Positions 27,293 through 36,437 of a DNA stretch of 64,000 nt are shown piece by piece. The notes below the pieces were generated by a model. That model saw only the letters and a list, made by a program, of their open reading frames with translations, made no database searches and was not told the origin of the DNA. The translations under genes were made by a program, and so were the position numbers. Origin of the DNA: Bacterioplanoides pacificum (GTDB lineage: Bacteria; Pseudomonadota; Gammaproteobacteria; Pseudomonadales; Oceanobacteraceae); NCBI RefSeq assembly GCF_042648445.1, contig NZ_JBHRYB010000015.1, positions 62,001 to 126,000 on the forward strand. Reading direction: 5' to 3'. The first letter of the stretch is position 1, and each line of letters begins with the position of its first letter.

Positions 27293-28628
27293 TCAGCGCT
27301 GGCGGGCCGTTGATGTACCAGAGGCGGATTACCACCCCAGAGTGGCGGGTCAGCTGGTGCGAATGGTAGGACTGACGCTCGAGGCTGTTGGTCTGAATGT
27401 CCGCGTTGGTGATCGCTGTATGGTGCAGCGTGACGCCGGTGAAGATGTCGAAGCGGAGGTGGTCGGGTTTGACGAACAACGAATTTTTCTGATGCCCATC
27501 GAACAGCTGGATGGCTTACGCCCGGGAGCCCGGGTCTGGCCGCTGCATGCCAGCTCACATGTGCCGGTGGGGTATGGTTTGCTCGGCCGGGTCGTGGATG
27601 GTACCGGCCGGCCTCTGGATGAAGCAGGTCCGCTGGATAACCCGCTGCCCGGTAATCTGCAGGGGCGGGTGATCAATCCGTTGCACCGCGATCCGATACG
27701 GACGCCGTTAGACGTCGGCATTCGGGCGATCAATAGCATGCTGACGGTTGGTCGTGGTCAGCGTATCGGCCTGTTTGCCGGCAGTGGTGTCGGTAAGTCG
27801 GTACTGTTAGGCATGATGACCCGGTTTACCGATGCCGATGTGGTGGTGGTTGGCCTGATCGGTGAGCGTGGTCGTGAGGTTAAAGAATTTATCGATGAAA
27901 TTCTTGGTGAGGAGGGCCTGAAGCGTTCAGTGGTGGTCGCCTCGCCGGCCGATGATTCGCCGCTGATGCGGTTGCGGGCCGCACAATATTGCACCTCCGT
28001 GGCCGAATATTTTCGTGACCAGGGTAAAAATACCCTGTTGTTGATGGACTCACTAACCCGTTATGCCCAGGCCCAGCGGGAGATCGCACTGGCGGTCGGA
28101 GAGCCTCCGGCAACCAAAGGCTATCCACCGTCGGTGTTTAACAAACTACCGAAGCTGGTCGAGAGAACCGGTAATGGCGCAGCTGGTGGCGGATCTATTA
28201 CGGCATTTTATACGGTTCTGAGCGAAGGCGATGATATGCAGGACCCGATTGCGGATGCCAGCCGGGCGATTCTGGATGGTCATATCGTGTTATCGCGTAA
28301 GCTGGCAGAAGAAGGTCATTACCCGGCGATTGATGTCGAAGCCTCCGTCAGCCGGGTTATGCCACAGATTGTGGATACCTCCTGGCTGCAAAAAGCACAG
28401 CTGTGCAAACATCTGATGGCTCATTACCGCGAAAATCAGGATCTGGTCAGTGTTGGTGCTTATCAGGCTGGCAGTGATCCGGTACTGGATGCTGCCATTG
28501 AACGTATGCCGACCATTAAAGCCATGTTACGTCAGGGGCTGGATGAAGGGGCCTCGTTAACGGAAAGTTATCAGCAGCTGCAGAATCTGTTTCCTGACCC
28601 GGCGGCGCAAGCCGAGGCTAATGCATGA
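27285..28628 (+). CDS. fliI: Flagellum-specific ATPase FliI
   Basis: Hexameric ATPase that helps load and unfold export substrates. 447 aa. Walker A GLFAGSGVGKSVLLG (about 162-176), Walker B LLLMDSLTRYAQAQREI (about 248-264), and family-specific GEPPATKGYPPSVF. Overlaps fliH by 8 bases and fliJ by 4 (ATGA), so the three are translationally coupled. Confidence 0.97.
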   Translation: MLSQRWRAVDVPEADYHPRVAGQLVRMVGLTLEAVGLNVRVGDRCMVQRDAGEDVEAEVVGFDEQRIFLMPIEQLDGLRPGARVWPLHASSHVPVGYGLLGRVVDGTGRPLDEAGPLDNPLPGNLQGRVINPLHRDPIRTPLDVGIRAINSMLTVGRGQRIGLFAGSGVGKSVLLGMMTRFTDADVVVVGLIGERGREVKEFIDEILGEEGLKRSVVVASPADDSPLMRLRAAQYCTSVAEYFRDQGKNTLLLMDSLTRYAQAQREIALAVGEPPATKGYPPSVFNKLPKLVERTGNGAAGGGSITAFYTVLSEGDDMQDPIADASRAILDGHIVLSRKLAEEGHYPAIDVEASVSRVMPQIVDTSWLQKAQLCKHLMAHYRENQDLVSVGAYQAGSDPVLDAAIERMPTIKAMLRQGLDEGASLTESYQQLQNLFPDPAAQAEANA

Positions 28629-29080
28629 ACCGCCATCCGCGGGCAAAACGGCTGAAGCTGGTGGTTGATCTGGCTGAAAAAGCTGAGCAACAGGCACTGG
28701 CGGAGTGGGGACGGTTACAGCAGCAGCTGCAGCAGGAAGAAGATAAAAAACAACAGCTCGACAGCTATGTGGCCGAATACCAGCGCGCCATCGCCTTACC
28801 TTCCGAGCGTAAACTGAACGGCGGCAATATTCAGAATGCGCTGGGGTTTATCGGCCAGATCCGCCAGGCACTGAGCCAGCAGCAACAGCAACTTATCCTG
28901 CTGCAACAGCAGGTGGAACATGCGCAGCAACGTTATCTGCAACAGCATGGCAAGCTGAAAGCTTTGCACAACCTGCTGGAAAAACTGGACGCCGAATTTG
29001 ACCAGCAGCAAGAGAAAAATGCTCAGAAGCAAGCGGATGAGTGGGCTAACCGGATGGCATTTCGCTCCGGAAGTTCCTGA
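28625..29080 (+). CDS. fliJ: Flagellar export protein FliJ
   Basis: Small coiled-coil protein in the export apparatus, acting as the stalk of the FliI ring and as a chaperone escort. 151 aa, Gln-rich and almost wholly helical (QQQLQQEEDKKQQLDSYVAE, LSQQQQQLILLQQQVEHAQQ), the normal length. The start overlaps the fliI stop (ATGA). It ends the fliE-J set; the next gene, a STAS protein, begins 123 bases later, where the inserted sensory module starts. Confidence 0.92.
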   Translation: MNRHPRAKRLKLVVDLAEKAEQQALAEWGRLQQQLQQEEDKKQQLDSYVAEYQRAIALPSERKLNGGNIQNALGFIGQIRQALSQQQQQLILLQQQVEHAQQRYLQQHGKLKALHNLLEKLDAEFDQQQEKNAQKQADEWANRMAFRSGSS

Positions 29081-29202
29081 AATGTCCGCTTTCCCCTGAG
29101 AAAAGCCGATAAAAACTCCATTCCTTTACTGTTTTTTTAGCAGCTTTGCTGCTGGCGTCTAATCTTACTGGTGAGTGACCGGATAGAAACCAGAGGATGT
29201 AT

Positions 29203-29490
29203 ATGCCTGAAAAAATCAGTATCCACTGTGGCGAACGCCTCAGCATCGAAAATGTCGAGCAACTTTATAGTGCAATGGAAGGTGCTTTGAGCTCTGACGT
29301 TGATATCGAACTGGATGCCGCCGATGTTGGTTTTTGTGACACCGCCGGACTGCAGTTGTTGATCAGCCTGAAACGTGAAGCGGAGAAAACAGGCCATGGC
29401 GTTCACTGGAGCGCTGTCAGCGATAACCTGCGCGAAACATCGGCCTATCTCGGGCTATGCCAGTCACTCGGATTAAACGCACCCAATTAA
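29203..29490 (+). CDS. STAS-domain protein (chemotaxis-linked anti-sigma-antagonist-like)
   Basis: 95 aa single STAS domain from ATG 29203, with AGAGG six bases upstream (an ATG at 29197 abuts the SD and is less likely). The position of the usual phosphorylatable Ser carries Thr in the segment GFCDTAGLQLLISLKREAEK (about residues 43-62). STAS proteins with this DTAGLQLL motif often precede cheY-cheA pairs; their role there is mostly uncharacterised. It is the first gene of the 10.7-kb sensory module, 29 bases before cheY. A second STAS gene (37534) closes the che part of the module. Confidence 0.85.
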   Translation: MPEKISIHCGERLSIENVEQLYSAMEGALSSDVDIELDAADVGFCDTAGLQLLISLKREAEKTGHGVHWSAVSDNLRETSAYLGLCQSLGLNAPN

Positions 29491-29519
29491 GTAGTCAGAA
29501 CGAACAGGAGTTCTCCCAC

Positions 29520-29882
29520 ATGGCAAGTATTTTAGCTGTCGATGATTCCGCATCCATGAGACAGATGGTGTCTTTTACTCTGAAAGGCGCCGGTTATCAG
29601 GTGATGGAAGCCTGCGACGGGAATGAGGCCTTAAGCATTGCCAGGCAAAATCGCTTCGACCTGGTGCTGTCAGACGTCAATATGCCGAATATGAATGGCA
29701 TCGAATTGGTTAAAGAGCTGCGCCAGCTGGCCGATTATAAATTTACCCCTATCCTGATGCTGACAACGGAGTCGGCCGGGGATATGAAAATGCAGGGTAA
29801 GCAGGCAGGTGCAACCGGCTGGATTGTTAAACCTTTTAATCCGGATCAGCTGCTCAGCACCATCAAACGCGTTTTAGGATAG
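29520..29882 (+). CDS. cheY: CheY-like response regulator (second chemosensory system)
   Basis: 120-aa stand-alone receiver. Acidic pair D8-D9, phosphoacceptor D52 in DLVLSDVNMPNMNG, Thr in LMLTTESAG and Lys in GWIVKPFNPDQL are all present. SD ACAGGAG lies 9 bases before the ATG. It belongs with the adjacent CheA (29888), six bases downstream, and differs clearly from the flagellar CheY at 52324 (MKILIVDDFSTMRRI type). It may act on a target other than FliM, or as a phosphate sink, since no second cheZ is present. Confidence 0.93.
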   Translation: MASILAVDDSASMRQMVSFTLKGAGYQVMEACDGNEALSIARQNRFDLVLSDVNMPNMNGIELVKELRQLADYKFTPILMLTTESAGDMKMQGKQAGATGWIVKPFNPDQLLSTIKRVLG

Positions 29883-29887
29883 TTGTT

Positions 29888-31993
29888 ATGAGTGTTGACC
29901 TTTCACAATTCCACCAGGTGTTCTTCGAAGAAAGTTTTGAAGGCCTGGACGTTATGGAAAGCCAGCTGCTGGAACTGGATCCGGCAGCAGTCGACGGTGA
30001 AATGGTTAATACCATCTTTCGTGCGGCCCACTCGATTAAAGGCGGGGCCGGCACCTTTGGTTTTATGCAGATCTCAGATTTTACGCATGTGGTGGAAACA
30101 CTGCTTGATGAAATTCGCTCCGGTCAGCGGGCGATAGAACAGCAGCACGTCGATTTGTTTTTACTGTCGGTGGATTGCTTACGTTCAATGTTATCCAGTC
30201 TGCAACAAGGTGAAGAAGCTGAGCTGTCCCGGGCACATGAGCTACAGCTGGAATTTGAAAAAATTCTGAAAGCTGCAGAACAGACAGACGCAGAGGACGT
30301 TGCTGACGATACGCCCGGAGAAGGCTCAGCAGCAGGCTGGAAAATCTGCTTCCGGCCGGATAACGATATCTTACGTACCGGTAATGATCCCTTCCGGATG
30401 TTTCGTGAGCTGCGCGATATTGTTGGTGCTGATGCTCTGGAAATTATTCCCTGCTTCGACAAACTGCCGGATTTTACCAGCCTCAACCCTGAGGCCTGTT
30501 ATTTATCCTGGGAGCTGTATGTCCGGCGTAACATTCCGGTGGACGAAATCGCTCCGGTATTTGAATGGGTTGAAGATGAGTGTGACATCAGCTATCAGCC
30601 ACTGACGGCAGACAGCAATACTGCTGAAACCGCAGTGTCAGAGGATGAACCGGAACCCGTTAGCGCAGCGGATGCCGTAGCCACAGAACAACATGATGTA
30701 GATAGCGAAGCAGCCCAACCATCCTCTGCGCTGGCGCCGGAAAAGGTAGCGGTAAAACCTGCAATGGCTAAAGTGGCACCGGTTAAAGCCAGCGAAAATT
30801 CTTCGATCCGGGTATCCATCGATAAAGTGGATAGCCTGATTAATATGGTTGGCGAGCTGGTTATTACGCAGTCGATGCTGGGGCAGCTGGGGCAGGATTT
30901 TGATATCAGCAAACTGGCGAAATTGCAGGAAGGATTGTCTCAGCTGGAGCAAAACACCCGGGAACTTCAGGAAAGCGTGATGAAAATCCGCATGATGCCG
31001 ATCAGTTTTGCTTTCAGCCGATTTCCCCGGCTGGTACGTGACCTTGGTGGCCAGCTGGGGAAAAAAGTTGAGTTGGTTATGCTGGGAGAAAATACTGAAC
31101 TGGACAAAACGGTCATGGAAAAAATCGGTGACCCTCTGGTTCATCTGGTTCGTAACTCACTGGATCATGGGCTGGAAACGACTGAACAACGACTGGCCAG
31201 TGGTAAGCCTGAAACCGGCATCATTACCCTGAATGCTTTTCATCAGGGTGGCAATATCGTGATTGAAATCAAGGATGACGGTGCCGGGCTTAATGAAGAA
31301 AAAATACTGCAAAAAGCCATCGCGAATGGTTTGGTGTCAGAGCAACAGAACCTGAGCAATGAAGAAATTCACAATCTGATTTTTCTGCCGGGATTTTCTA
31401 CCGCCGATGCGGTAACGGATATATCCGGCCGCGGTGTGGGTATGGATGTGGTACGCCGGAATATTAATGAGCTGAATGGCACCATTGATGTGACTTCGGT
31501 GGCCGGAGAAGGATCGACTTTTACAATTCGTCTGCCGTTGACACTGGCGATTCTGGACGGGCAGCTGGTCAAAGTAGCAGATGAAACGTATATCTTCCCA
31601 CTGGTTTCCATTGTGGAATCTATTCAGCTGGATAAGAAGTTTATTAATAACATCACGGGCAGCCGTCAGGTGATGCAGTTGCGTGATGAGTACATTCCGA
31701 TTATCAGACTGGATGAAGTTTTCAGCCTGGAGCGCTCAGCAGAAGACTGTGATGAACAGATGCTGGTGGTGGTTGAAAGTGATAACGAAAAAATCGGACT
31801 GGTTGTTGATGATTTATTAGGTCAGCAACAGGTTGTAATTAAAAGCCTGGAACAAAACTATCAGCGTGTTGACGGAATTTCCGGAGCAACAATTCTTGGT
31901 GATGGCACCGTCGCGCTGATCATCGATATATCAAGCATTGGCCGGGGATATGATACTCCAGGTAGCAGCAATAACTCCGGGAAGGCAGCCTGA
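29888..31993 (+). CDS. cheA: Chemotaxis histidine kinase CheA (second system)
   Basis: 701 aa. P1/Hpt with phospho-His in FRAAHSIKGGAGTFGF (about 43-58). The region 150-240 (GWKICFRPDNDILRTGNDPF, then LSWELYVRR) is a domain seen in non-enteric CheA proteins in the P2 place. Then dimerisation (about 310-370), HATPase with HLVRNSLDHGLE (N-box), DDGAGLNEEKI, FSTADAVTDISGRGVGMDVV and a C-terminal CheW-like domain (about 550-690). It lies within cheY-cheA-cheW-mcp-cheR-cheD-cheB, so probably a full array of its own. Shorter and with a different linker from CheA at 53524. Confidence 0.96.
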   Translation: MSVDLSQFHQVFFEESFEGLDVMESQLLELDPAAVDGEMVNTIFRAAHSIKGGAGTFGFMQISDFTHVVETLLDEIRSGQRAIEQQHVDLFLLSVDCLRSMLSSLQQGEEAELSRAHELQLEFEKILKAAEQTDAEDVADDTPGEGSAAGWKICFRPDNDILRTGNDPFRMFRELRDIVGADALEIIPCFDKLPDFTSLNPEACYLSWELYVRRNIPVDEIAPVFEWVEDECDISYQPLTADSNTAETAVSEDEPEPVSAADAVATEQHDVDSEAAQPSSALAPEKVAVKPAMAKVAPVKASENSSIRVSIDKVDSLINMVGELVITQSMLGQLGQDFDISKLAKLQEGLSQLEQNTRELQESVMKIRMMPISFAFSRFPRLVRDLGGQLGKKVELVMLGENTELDKTVMEKIGDPLVHLVRNSLDHGLETTEQRLASGKPETGIITLNAFHQGGNIVIEIKDDGAGLNEEKILQKAIANGLVSEQQNLSNEEIHNLIFLPGFSTADAVTDISGRGVGMDVVRRNINELNGTIDVTSVAGEGSTFTIRLPLTLAILDGQLVKVADETYIFPLVSIVESIQLDKKFINNITGSRQVMQLRDEYIPIIRLDEVFSLERSAEDCDEQMLVVVESDNEKIGLVVDDLLGQQQVVIKSLEQNYQRVDGISGATILGDGTVALIIDISSIGRGYDTPGSSNNSGKAA

Positions 31994-31997
31994 AATT

Positions 31998-32504
31998 ATG
32001 GAAATAACAAATGATCAGGTCATCACTAATAGTGATGCCGAACAACAGTACCTGACCTTCATCATGGCAGGGGAAGAATATGGCGTCGATATTCTGGCCG
32101 TTCAGGAAATCCGTGGCTGGGAAGAATCAACACTGATACCGAATGCGCCCGCGTATATCAAAGGGGTGATCAATTTACGCGGAACCATTGTACCAATAAT
32201 GGATTTGCGCTCCCGATTTGGCTTGGATGTGGTCGAATACAGCCCGGTGACTGTTGTTATTATTCTTAAATATCAGTCGGAAAAAGGTGAGCGTGTTATG
32301 GGAATTGTTGTCGACGCCGTTTCGGATGTTTATGCGATTTCTGATCAGGAAGCACGCCGCCCACCGGAACTCAGTGAAGATAAAAACTCAGTGTTTATAC
32401 GTGGTCTGGCTACGATTAATGAAAAGATGATTATCCTTCTGGATGTCGAAAAGCTTCTGAAATTTGAAGCTCAGGAACTCGAAAGCTGTTTAACCGAACA
32501 GTAA
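31998..32504 (+). CDS. cheW: Chemotaxis coupling protein CheW (second system)
   Basis: 168-aa CheW domain linking receptor and CheA. Start is ATG 31998, four bases after the cheA stop; the open frame further upstream lies inside cheA and is not needed. Motifs include GEEYGVDILAVQEIRGW, IKGVINLRGTIVPIMDLRSR and ERVMGIVVDAVSDVYAI. No extra domain. A different sequence from the CheW at 60362. Confidence 0.95.
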   Translation: MEITNDQVITNSDAEQQYLTFIMAGEEYGVDILAVQEIRGWEESTLIPNAPAYIKGVINLRGTIVPIMDLRSRFGLDVVEYSPVTVVIILKYQSEKGERVMGIVVDAVSDVYAISDQEARRPPELSEDKNSVFIRGLATINEKMIILLDVEKLLKFEAQELESCLTEQ

Positions 32505-32561
32505 AAATAATGTGATTTATACCGGAATTTACCGGGCAGCAAGAACCTGAAGGGCTTGGCT

Positions 32562-34925
32562 ATGAGTATATTCAAAACACTTTTTTCTGGTGAACAGGCT
32601 GAAAAAGATGCAGCCTTAATTAAAGAGCTGCGTGCCCAGACTGCCGCTCTGGATAAAAGTCAGGCTATGATTGAGTTCAATATGGACGGCACTATTATCA
32701 CAGCTAACGCCAATTTTCTTGCTGTAATGGGCTATCATCTGCATGAAATTCAGGGGCAACATCACCGCATGTTTGTTGAGCCCGGATATGCTGCCAGTGC
32801 CGAATACCTGGAATTCTGGAATGAGCTGAATCGTGGTAATTTTTTCAGCGGTGAATTCAAACGACTTGGAAAGAATGAAAAAGATGTCTGGATTCAGGCA
32901 TCTTATAACCCGGTTCTGGATGAGGCCGGTCGCCCCTATAAAGTCATCAAGTGTGCCTACGATATTACTGAACAGAAGGAGGCAGAATTAGTTAATCGCA
33001 GTAACAGTAATATCGCTAACGCGCTGAAAATCTGTCAGACCAATGTCATGCTGGCGGATACCGATATGGTCATTGTTTACATGAATGATCAGCTGCAGAG
33101 AGTGTTGTCGGAGCGGGAGCAACAGATACGGGAAGTGTTTCCTGAATTTCGTGTTAATGAGCTGATTGGCAGCAGTGTCGATCAATTTCATAAAAAACCG
33201 GAACACCAGCGTTCAATGATTGCGGCTCTGAATGATCCGCTGAGCACTCAGATCAAGGTCGGGAGTTTAACGTTTTCACTGATCGCCTCCCCCTGGGCCA
33301 ATATCCAGGGGGAGCGTTTGGGGACTGTGATTGAATGGCAGGATATCACTCAAAAACTGGCAGAAGAGAATGCCGCTAAACTGATCGCTAATGACAATGC
33401 CCGGGTAAAACAGGCGCTGGACGTGGTATCGACCAATGCCATGATTGCCGATAATGATCTGCACATTGTGTATATGAATAGCGCTGTGCTGGAAATGATG
33501 CAGAATGCGGAGGCCGATATCCGCCGTGATATCCCCGGTTTTGATGCCAGTGAACTGGTGGGAAAGAATATTGACGTCTTTCACAAAAAACCAGCTCATC
33601 AGCGCCAGATGCTGGCCGCACTGGCGGATGAATACCGCACCGAAATTAACGTGGGTGGCCGTACGTTCGGACTGATTGCCAATCCTATTTTTAATGATAA
33701 TAACGAACGTATTGGTACGATCGTTGAGTGGAAAGACCGTACTGATGAAGTATCGGCAGAACGCGAAATTGATTGCATTGTTGAAGCGGCTGCGCTCGGG
33801 GATTTGTCTAAGCGTATTGATCTGAGTGATAAACATGGCTTCTTCCTGAATCTGGCCGAGGGGCTGAACAAATTATTGGGGATCGCTGACAGTGTGGTGT
33901 CAGACACTATCCGGGTATTTGATGCCCTGGCGCACGGCAACCTTAACCGCACCATTGATGCTGAATATGAAGGTGCATTTGATAAGCTGAAACAGGATGC
34001 CAACAGTACGGTAGAGCGTCTGACTGAAATCATTACCCGTATCCGCGAGGCTGCCGCGACCGTTTCTACCGGCGCCAGTGAAATTGCGCAGGGCAATGCT
34101 GATCTGAGTAGACGCACAGAGTCCCAGGCTTCGAGTCTGGAAGAAACCGCTTCCAGTATGGAAGAAATGACCAGTGCGGTAAAACAAACCGGCGATAACT
34201 CAATTCACGCCAATGAGCTGGCTAATTCGGCAAAAAATAAAGCTCAGTCGGGTGGTGAAGTGGTGAGTAAGGCGGTTAATGCGATGGAAGATATTAACCA
34301 GGCCAGTAAAAAAATTGCCGATATCATCGGTGTAATCGATGAGATTGCTTTCCAGACAAACCTGCTGGCTCTGAATGCCGCGGTGGAAGCGGCCCGGGCC
34401 GGCGAACAGGGACGGGGCTTTGCTGTAGTAGCCGGTGAAGTGCGCAATCTGGCGCAACGCTCTGCCGGCGCAGCACGGGAAATTAAGGACCTGATTCGCG
34501 ACAGTGTCGATAAAGTGGATGCCGGAACGGCGTTGGTGAATGAATCCGGTAAAACACTGAACGATATTATTCAGTCGGTGGATCGGGTGTCGGATATGAT
34601 TGGTGAGATCAGTATCGCAGCGCGTGAACAATCGTCAGGCATCGAACAGGTGAACAGTGCGGTGGCCCAGATGGATGAAATGACGCAGCAGAATGCGGCA
34701 CTGGTTGAACAGGCATCGGCAGCCGGTGAAGCTATGGCGGAACAGGCACAGTCGATGATGCAGATGATGGAGTTTTTCAACATTGAAGGCCTGACGGCAC
34801 CAGCTCCGGCTGCTCCGGCAGCGGTGGCTAATAAGCCTGCCGGTTTGGCAGCGGTACCGGCCGCCAGCTCACAGGGCGGAATCTCGTTCAGTGAAGATGA
34901 TGATGACGAGTGGCAGGAATTCTGA
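32562..34925 (+). CDS. Soluble PAS-type methyl-accepting chemotaxis protein with C-terminal CheR-docking motif
   Basis: 787 aa from ATG 32562 (SD GAAGGG 7 bases before; TTG 32556 in frame is less likely). No membrane segment. Three PAS domains: about 30-145 (Aer-like, MIEFNMDGTIITANANF), 150-270 and 280-400; the last two are similar repeats (each with DQFHKKPEHQRSM or DVFHKKPAHQRQM). Then a HAMP-like linker and MCP signalling helices with the hairpin tip EIAFQTNLLALNAAVEAARA (about 595-614). The last five residues EWQEF fit the W-x-x-F receptor pentapeptide that tethers CheR, whose gene is next. It resembles Aer/BdlA-type cytoplasmic receptors that sense redox or energy through bound cofactor; the ligand is inferred only. 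Confidence 0.93.
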   Translation: MSIFKTLFSGEQAEKDAALIKELRAQTAALDKSQAMIEFNMDGTIITANANFLAVMGYHLHEIQGQHHRMFVEPGYAASAEYLEFWNELNRGNFFSGEFKRLGKNEKDVWIQASYNPVLDEAGRPYKVIKCAYDITEQKEAELVNRSNSNIANALKICQTNVMLADTDMVIVYMNDQLQRVLSEREQQIREVFPEFRVNELIGSSVDQFHKKPEHQRSMIAALNDPLSTQIKVGSLTFSLIASPWANIQGERLGTVIEWQDITQKLAEENAAKLIANDNARVKQALDVVSTNAMIADNDLHIVYMNSAVLEMMQNAEADIRRDIPGFDASELVGKNIDVFHKKPAHQRQMLAALADEYRTEINVGGRTFGLIANPIFNDNNERIGTIVEWKDRTDEVSAEREIDCIVEAAALGDLSKRIDLSDKHGFFLNLAEGLNKLLGIADSVVSDTIRVFDALAHGNLNRTIDAEYEGAFDKLKQDANSTVERLTEIITRIREAAATVSTGASEIAQGNADLSRRTESQASSLEETASSMEEMTSAVKQTGDNSIHANELANSAKNKAQSGGEVVSKAVNAMEDINQASKKIADIIGVIDEIAFQTNLLALNAAVEAARAGEQGRGFAVVAGEVRNLAQRSAGAAREIKDLIRDSVDKVDAGTALVNESGKTLNDIIQSVDRVSDMIGEISIAAREQSSGIEQVNSAVAQMDEMTQQNAALVEQASAAGEAMAEQAQSMMQMMEFFNIEGLTAPAPAAPAAVANKPAGLAAVPAASSQGGISFSEDDDDEWQEF

Positions 34926-34948
34926 CGGCGGTGGGTGCGGAAACAACC

Positions 34949-35779
34949 ATGGCAGCGGATGAACGCGAGTTTACTATGACTCAGGCTGATTTTGAGCGCA
35001 TCTCCTCTCTGGCGATGGAATACAGCGGCATCGTACTGGCGCAACATAAGCGTGATATGGTGTACAGCCGCATTGCCCGTCGTCTGCGGGCGCTGAAAAT
35101 AACCACGTTTGATGCTTATCTGAATTATCTGCAGCAGCATCATGATACCGAAGCTTCAGAGTTTATTAATGCGCTGACGACTAATCTGACGTCGTTTTTT
35201 CGCGAGGCGCATCATTTCAGTTATCTGCAGGACGAATTATTTCCCGCTCTTAAATCCGCTAATCAGCACAGTAAGCGGCTGCGTATCTGGTCTGCCGGCT
35301 GTTCTATTGGCCAGGAGGTCTATTCTATTGCGATGACACTGAAACAGTGTGGTTTTTCGCCAGACTGGGATATTAAATTGCTGGCAACCGATCTGGATTC
35401 TAATGTTGTGGCCACCGGTAAAGCTGGTATTTATCCGGCTGAACACACCGATAGTATCGACCCTCAGCTAATGAAACGTTTTTTCCGCCGCAGTGGTGAC
35501 GGGCGTTCGGTTCAGATCAAGGAAGAGTTGCGCCAGTTGGTCACCTTTAAGCGTCTGAACCTGCTTGAGAGCTGGCCGATGAAAGGGCCGTTCGACATTA
35601 TTTTCTGCCGCAATGTGGTGATTTATTTTAACAAAGATACTCAGAAAACTCTGTTTGATCGTTATGCTGAGATGTTGCCGGTTGGTGGTCATTTGTTTAT
35701 TGGTCATTCGGAAAACCTGAACGGTATTTCACAGCGGTTTGAAAGTCTGGGTAATACCATTTACCGGAAAATTCAATGA
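34949..35779 (+). CDS. cheR: Chemotaxis protein methyltransferase CheR
   Basis: 276 aa from ATG 34949; MTQADF at 34976 is an alternative start. Methylates receptor glutamates using SAM. N-terminal helical domain (about 10-75), then the SAM domain with RIWSAGCSIGQEVYSIAM (about 113-130), LLATDLDSNVVATGKAGIY and FDIIFCRNVVIYF (about 216-228). The beta-subdomain for pentapeptide binding is present between. It is the only cheR in the window although two CheB and two CheA genes are present. It overlaps cheD by 4 bases (ATGA). Confidence 0.95.
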   Translation: MAADEREFTMTQADFERISSLAMEYSGIVLAQHKRDMVYSRIARRLRALKITTFDAYLNYLQQHHDTEASEFINALTTNLTSFFREAHHFSYLQDELFPALKSANQHSKRLRIWSAGCSIGQEVYSIAMTLKQCGFSPDWDIKLLATDLDSNVVATGKAGIYPAEHTDSIDPQLMKRFFRRSGDGRSVQIKEELRQLVTFKRLNLLESWPMKGPFDIIFCRNVVIYFNKDTQKTLFDRYAEMLPVGGHLFIGHSENLNGISQRFESLGNTIYRKIQ

Positions 35780-36429
35780 GTAATCTGAGCACCCCCAGAT
35801 CTGTACAGCCGCCGGCGAGTGCCGGTTTTGAGTACGTTAATCGTTATTGGGATTCGGTACACAATGTCTGGGCTGCCAAGATTCTGCCCGGTGAATTCTA
35901 CGTGTCTACCCACGGTGAAATGGTGGTGACGGTGCTGGGGTCCTGCATTGCAGCGTGCATTCGCGATAAGGTCCGTGGGATTGGTGGTATGAATCATTTT
36001 ATGCTGCCGGCTCAGGGGGAGTTCTCGTCGGATATCTGGGGTTCAAATCCGTTAACACATGCGTCGCGTTATGGTAACTGGGCGATGGAATACCTGATTA
36101 ATGAAATTCTTAAGCGTGGTGGAAAACGCGAAAATCTTGAGGTCAAATTGTTTGGTGGTGGCCAGATGATTGCGTCGATGACGGACATTGGTCAGCGCAA
36201 TATTCTGTTTGCCTATAACTATCTGGCTAATGAAGGTCTGAAAGTGACGGCAGCAGATGTTGGTGATATTTTTGCCCGTAAGGTACTGTATTTTCCGGAT
36301 ACCGGTTGTGTAAAAGTTCGCCGTATTAAACAGCTGAATAACGACACCCTGGTGAAACGTGAAACGGAATATCAGAAAACTGTGGAACAACCACCCGCAG
36401 CAGCGGCAGGTAGTATCGACCTGTTCTGA
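35776..36429 (+). CDS. cheD: Chemoreceptor glutamine deamidase CheD
   Basis: 217 aa. Deamidates receptor glutamines and in some species serves CheC. The catalytic Cys is in VTVLGSCIAACIRD (about 53-66), His in IGGMNHFMLP (about 70-79), and the Thr/Ser block AADVGDIFARKVLYFPDTGCVKVR follows. An N-terminal extension of about 30 residues and a Pro/Ala-rich tail are unusual but common in gammaproteobacterial CheD. Start overlaps the cheR stop. cheR-cheD-cheB is the usual adaptation order. Confidence 0.95.
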   Translation: MSNLSTPRSVQPPASAGFEYVNRYWDSVHNVWAAKILPGEFYVSTHGEMVVTVLGSCIAACIRDKVRGIGGMNHFMLPAQGEFSSDIWGSNPLTHASRYGNWAMEYLINEILKRGGKRENLEVKLFGGGQMIASMTDIGQRNILFAYNYLANEGLKVTAADVGDIFARKVLYFPDTGCVKVRRIKQLNNDTLVKRETEYQKTVEQPPAAAAGSIDLF

Positions 36430-36437
36430 GAGATGAC

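Noticed and set aside
29105..29112. Exact sigma-28 -10 box GCCGATAA before the STAS gene
   Set aside because: No TAAA element lies 15 bases upstream (the position has CCGC), so it is not called as a promoter. It remains a weak possibility.
32500..32534. TAAA-N15-ACCGGAAT before the PAS-MCP as a sigma-28 promoter
   Set aside because: The -10 element matches poorly, and it overlaps the cheW stop.
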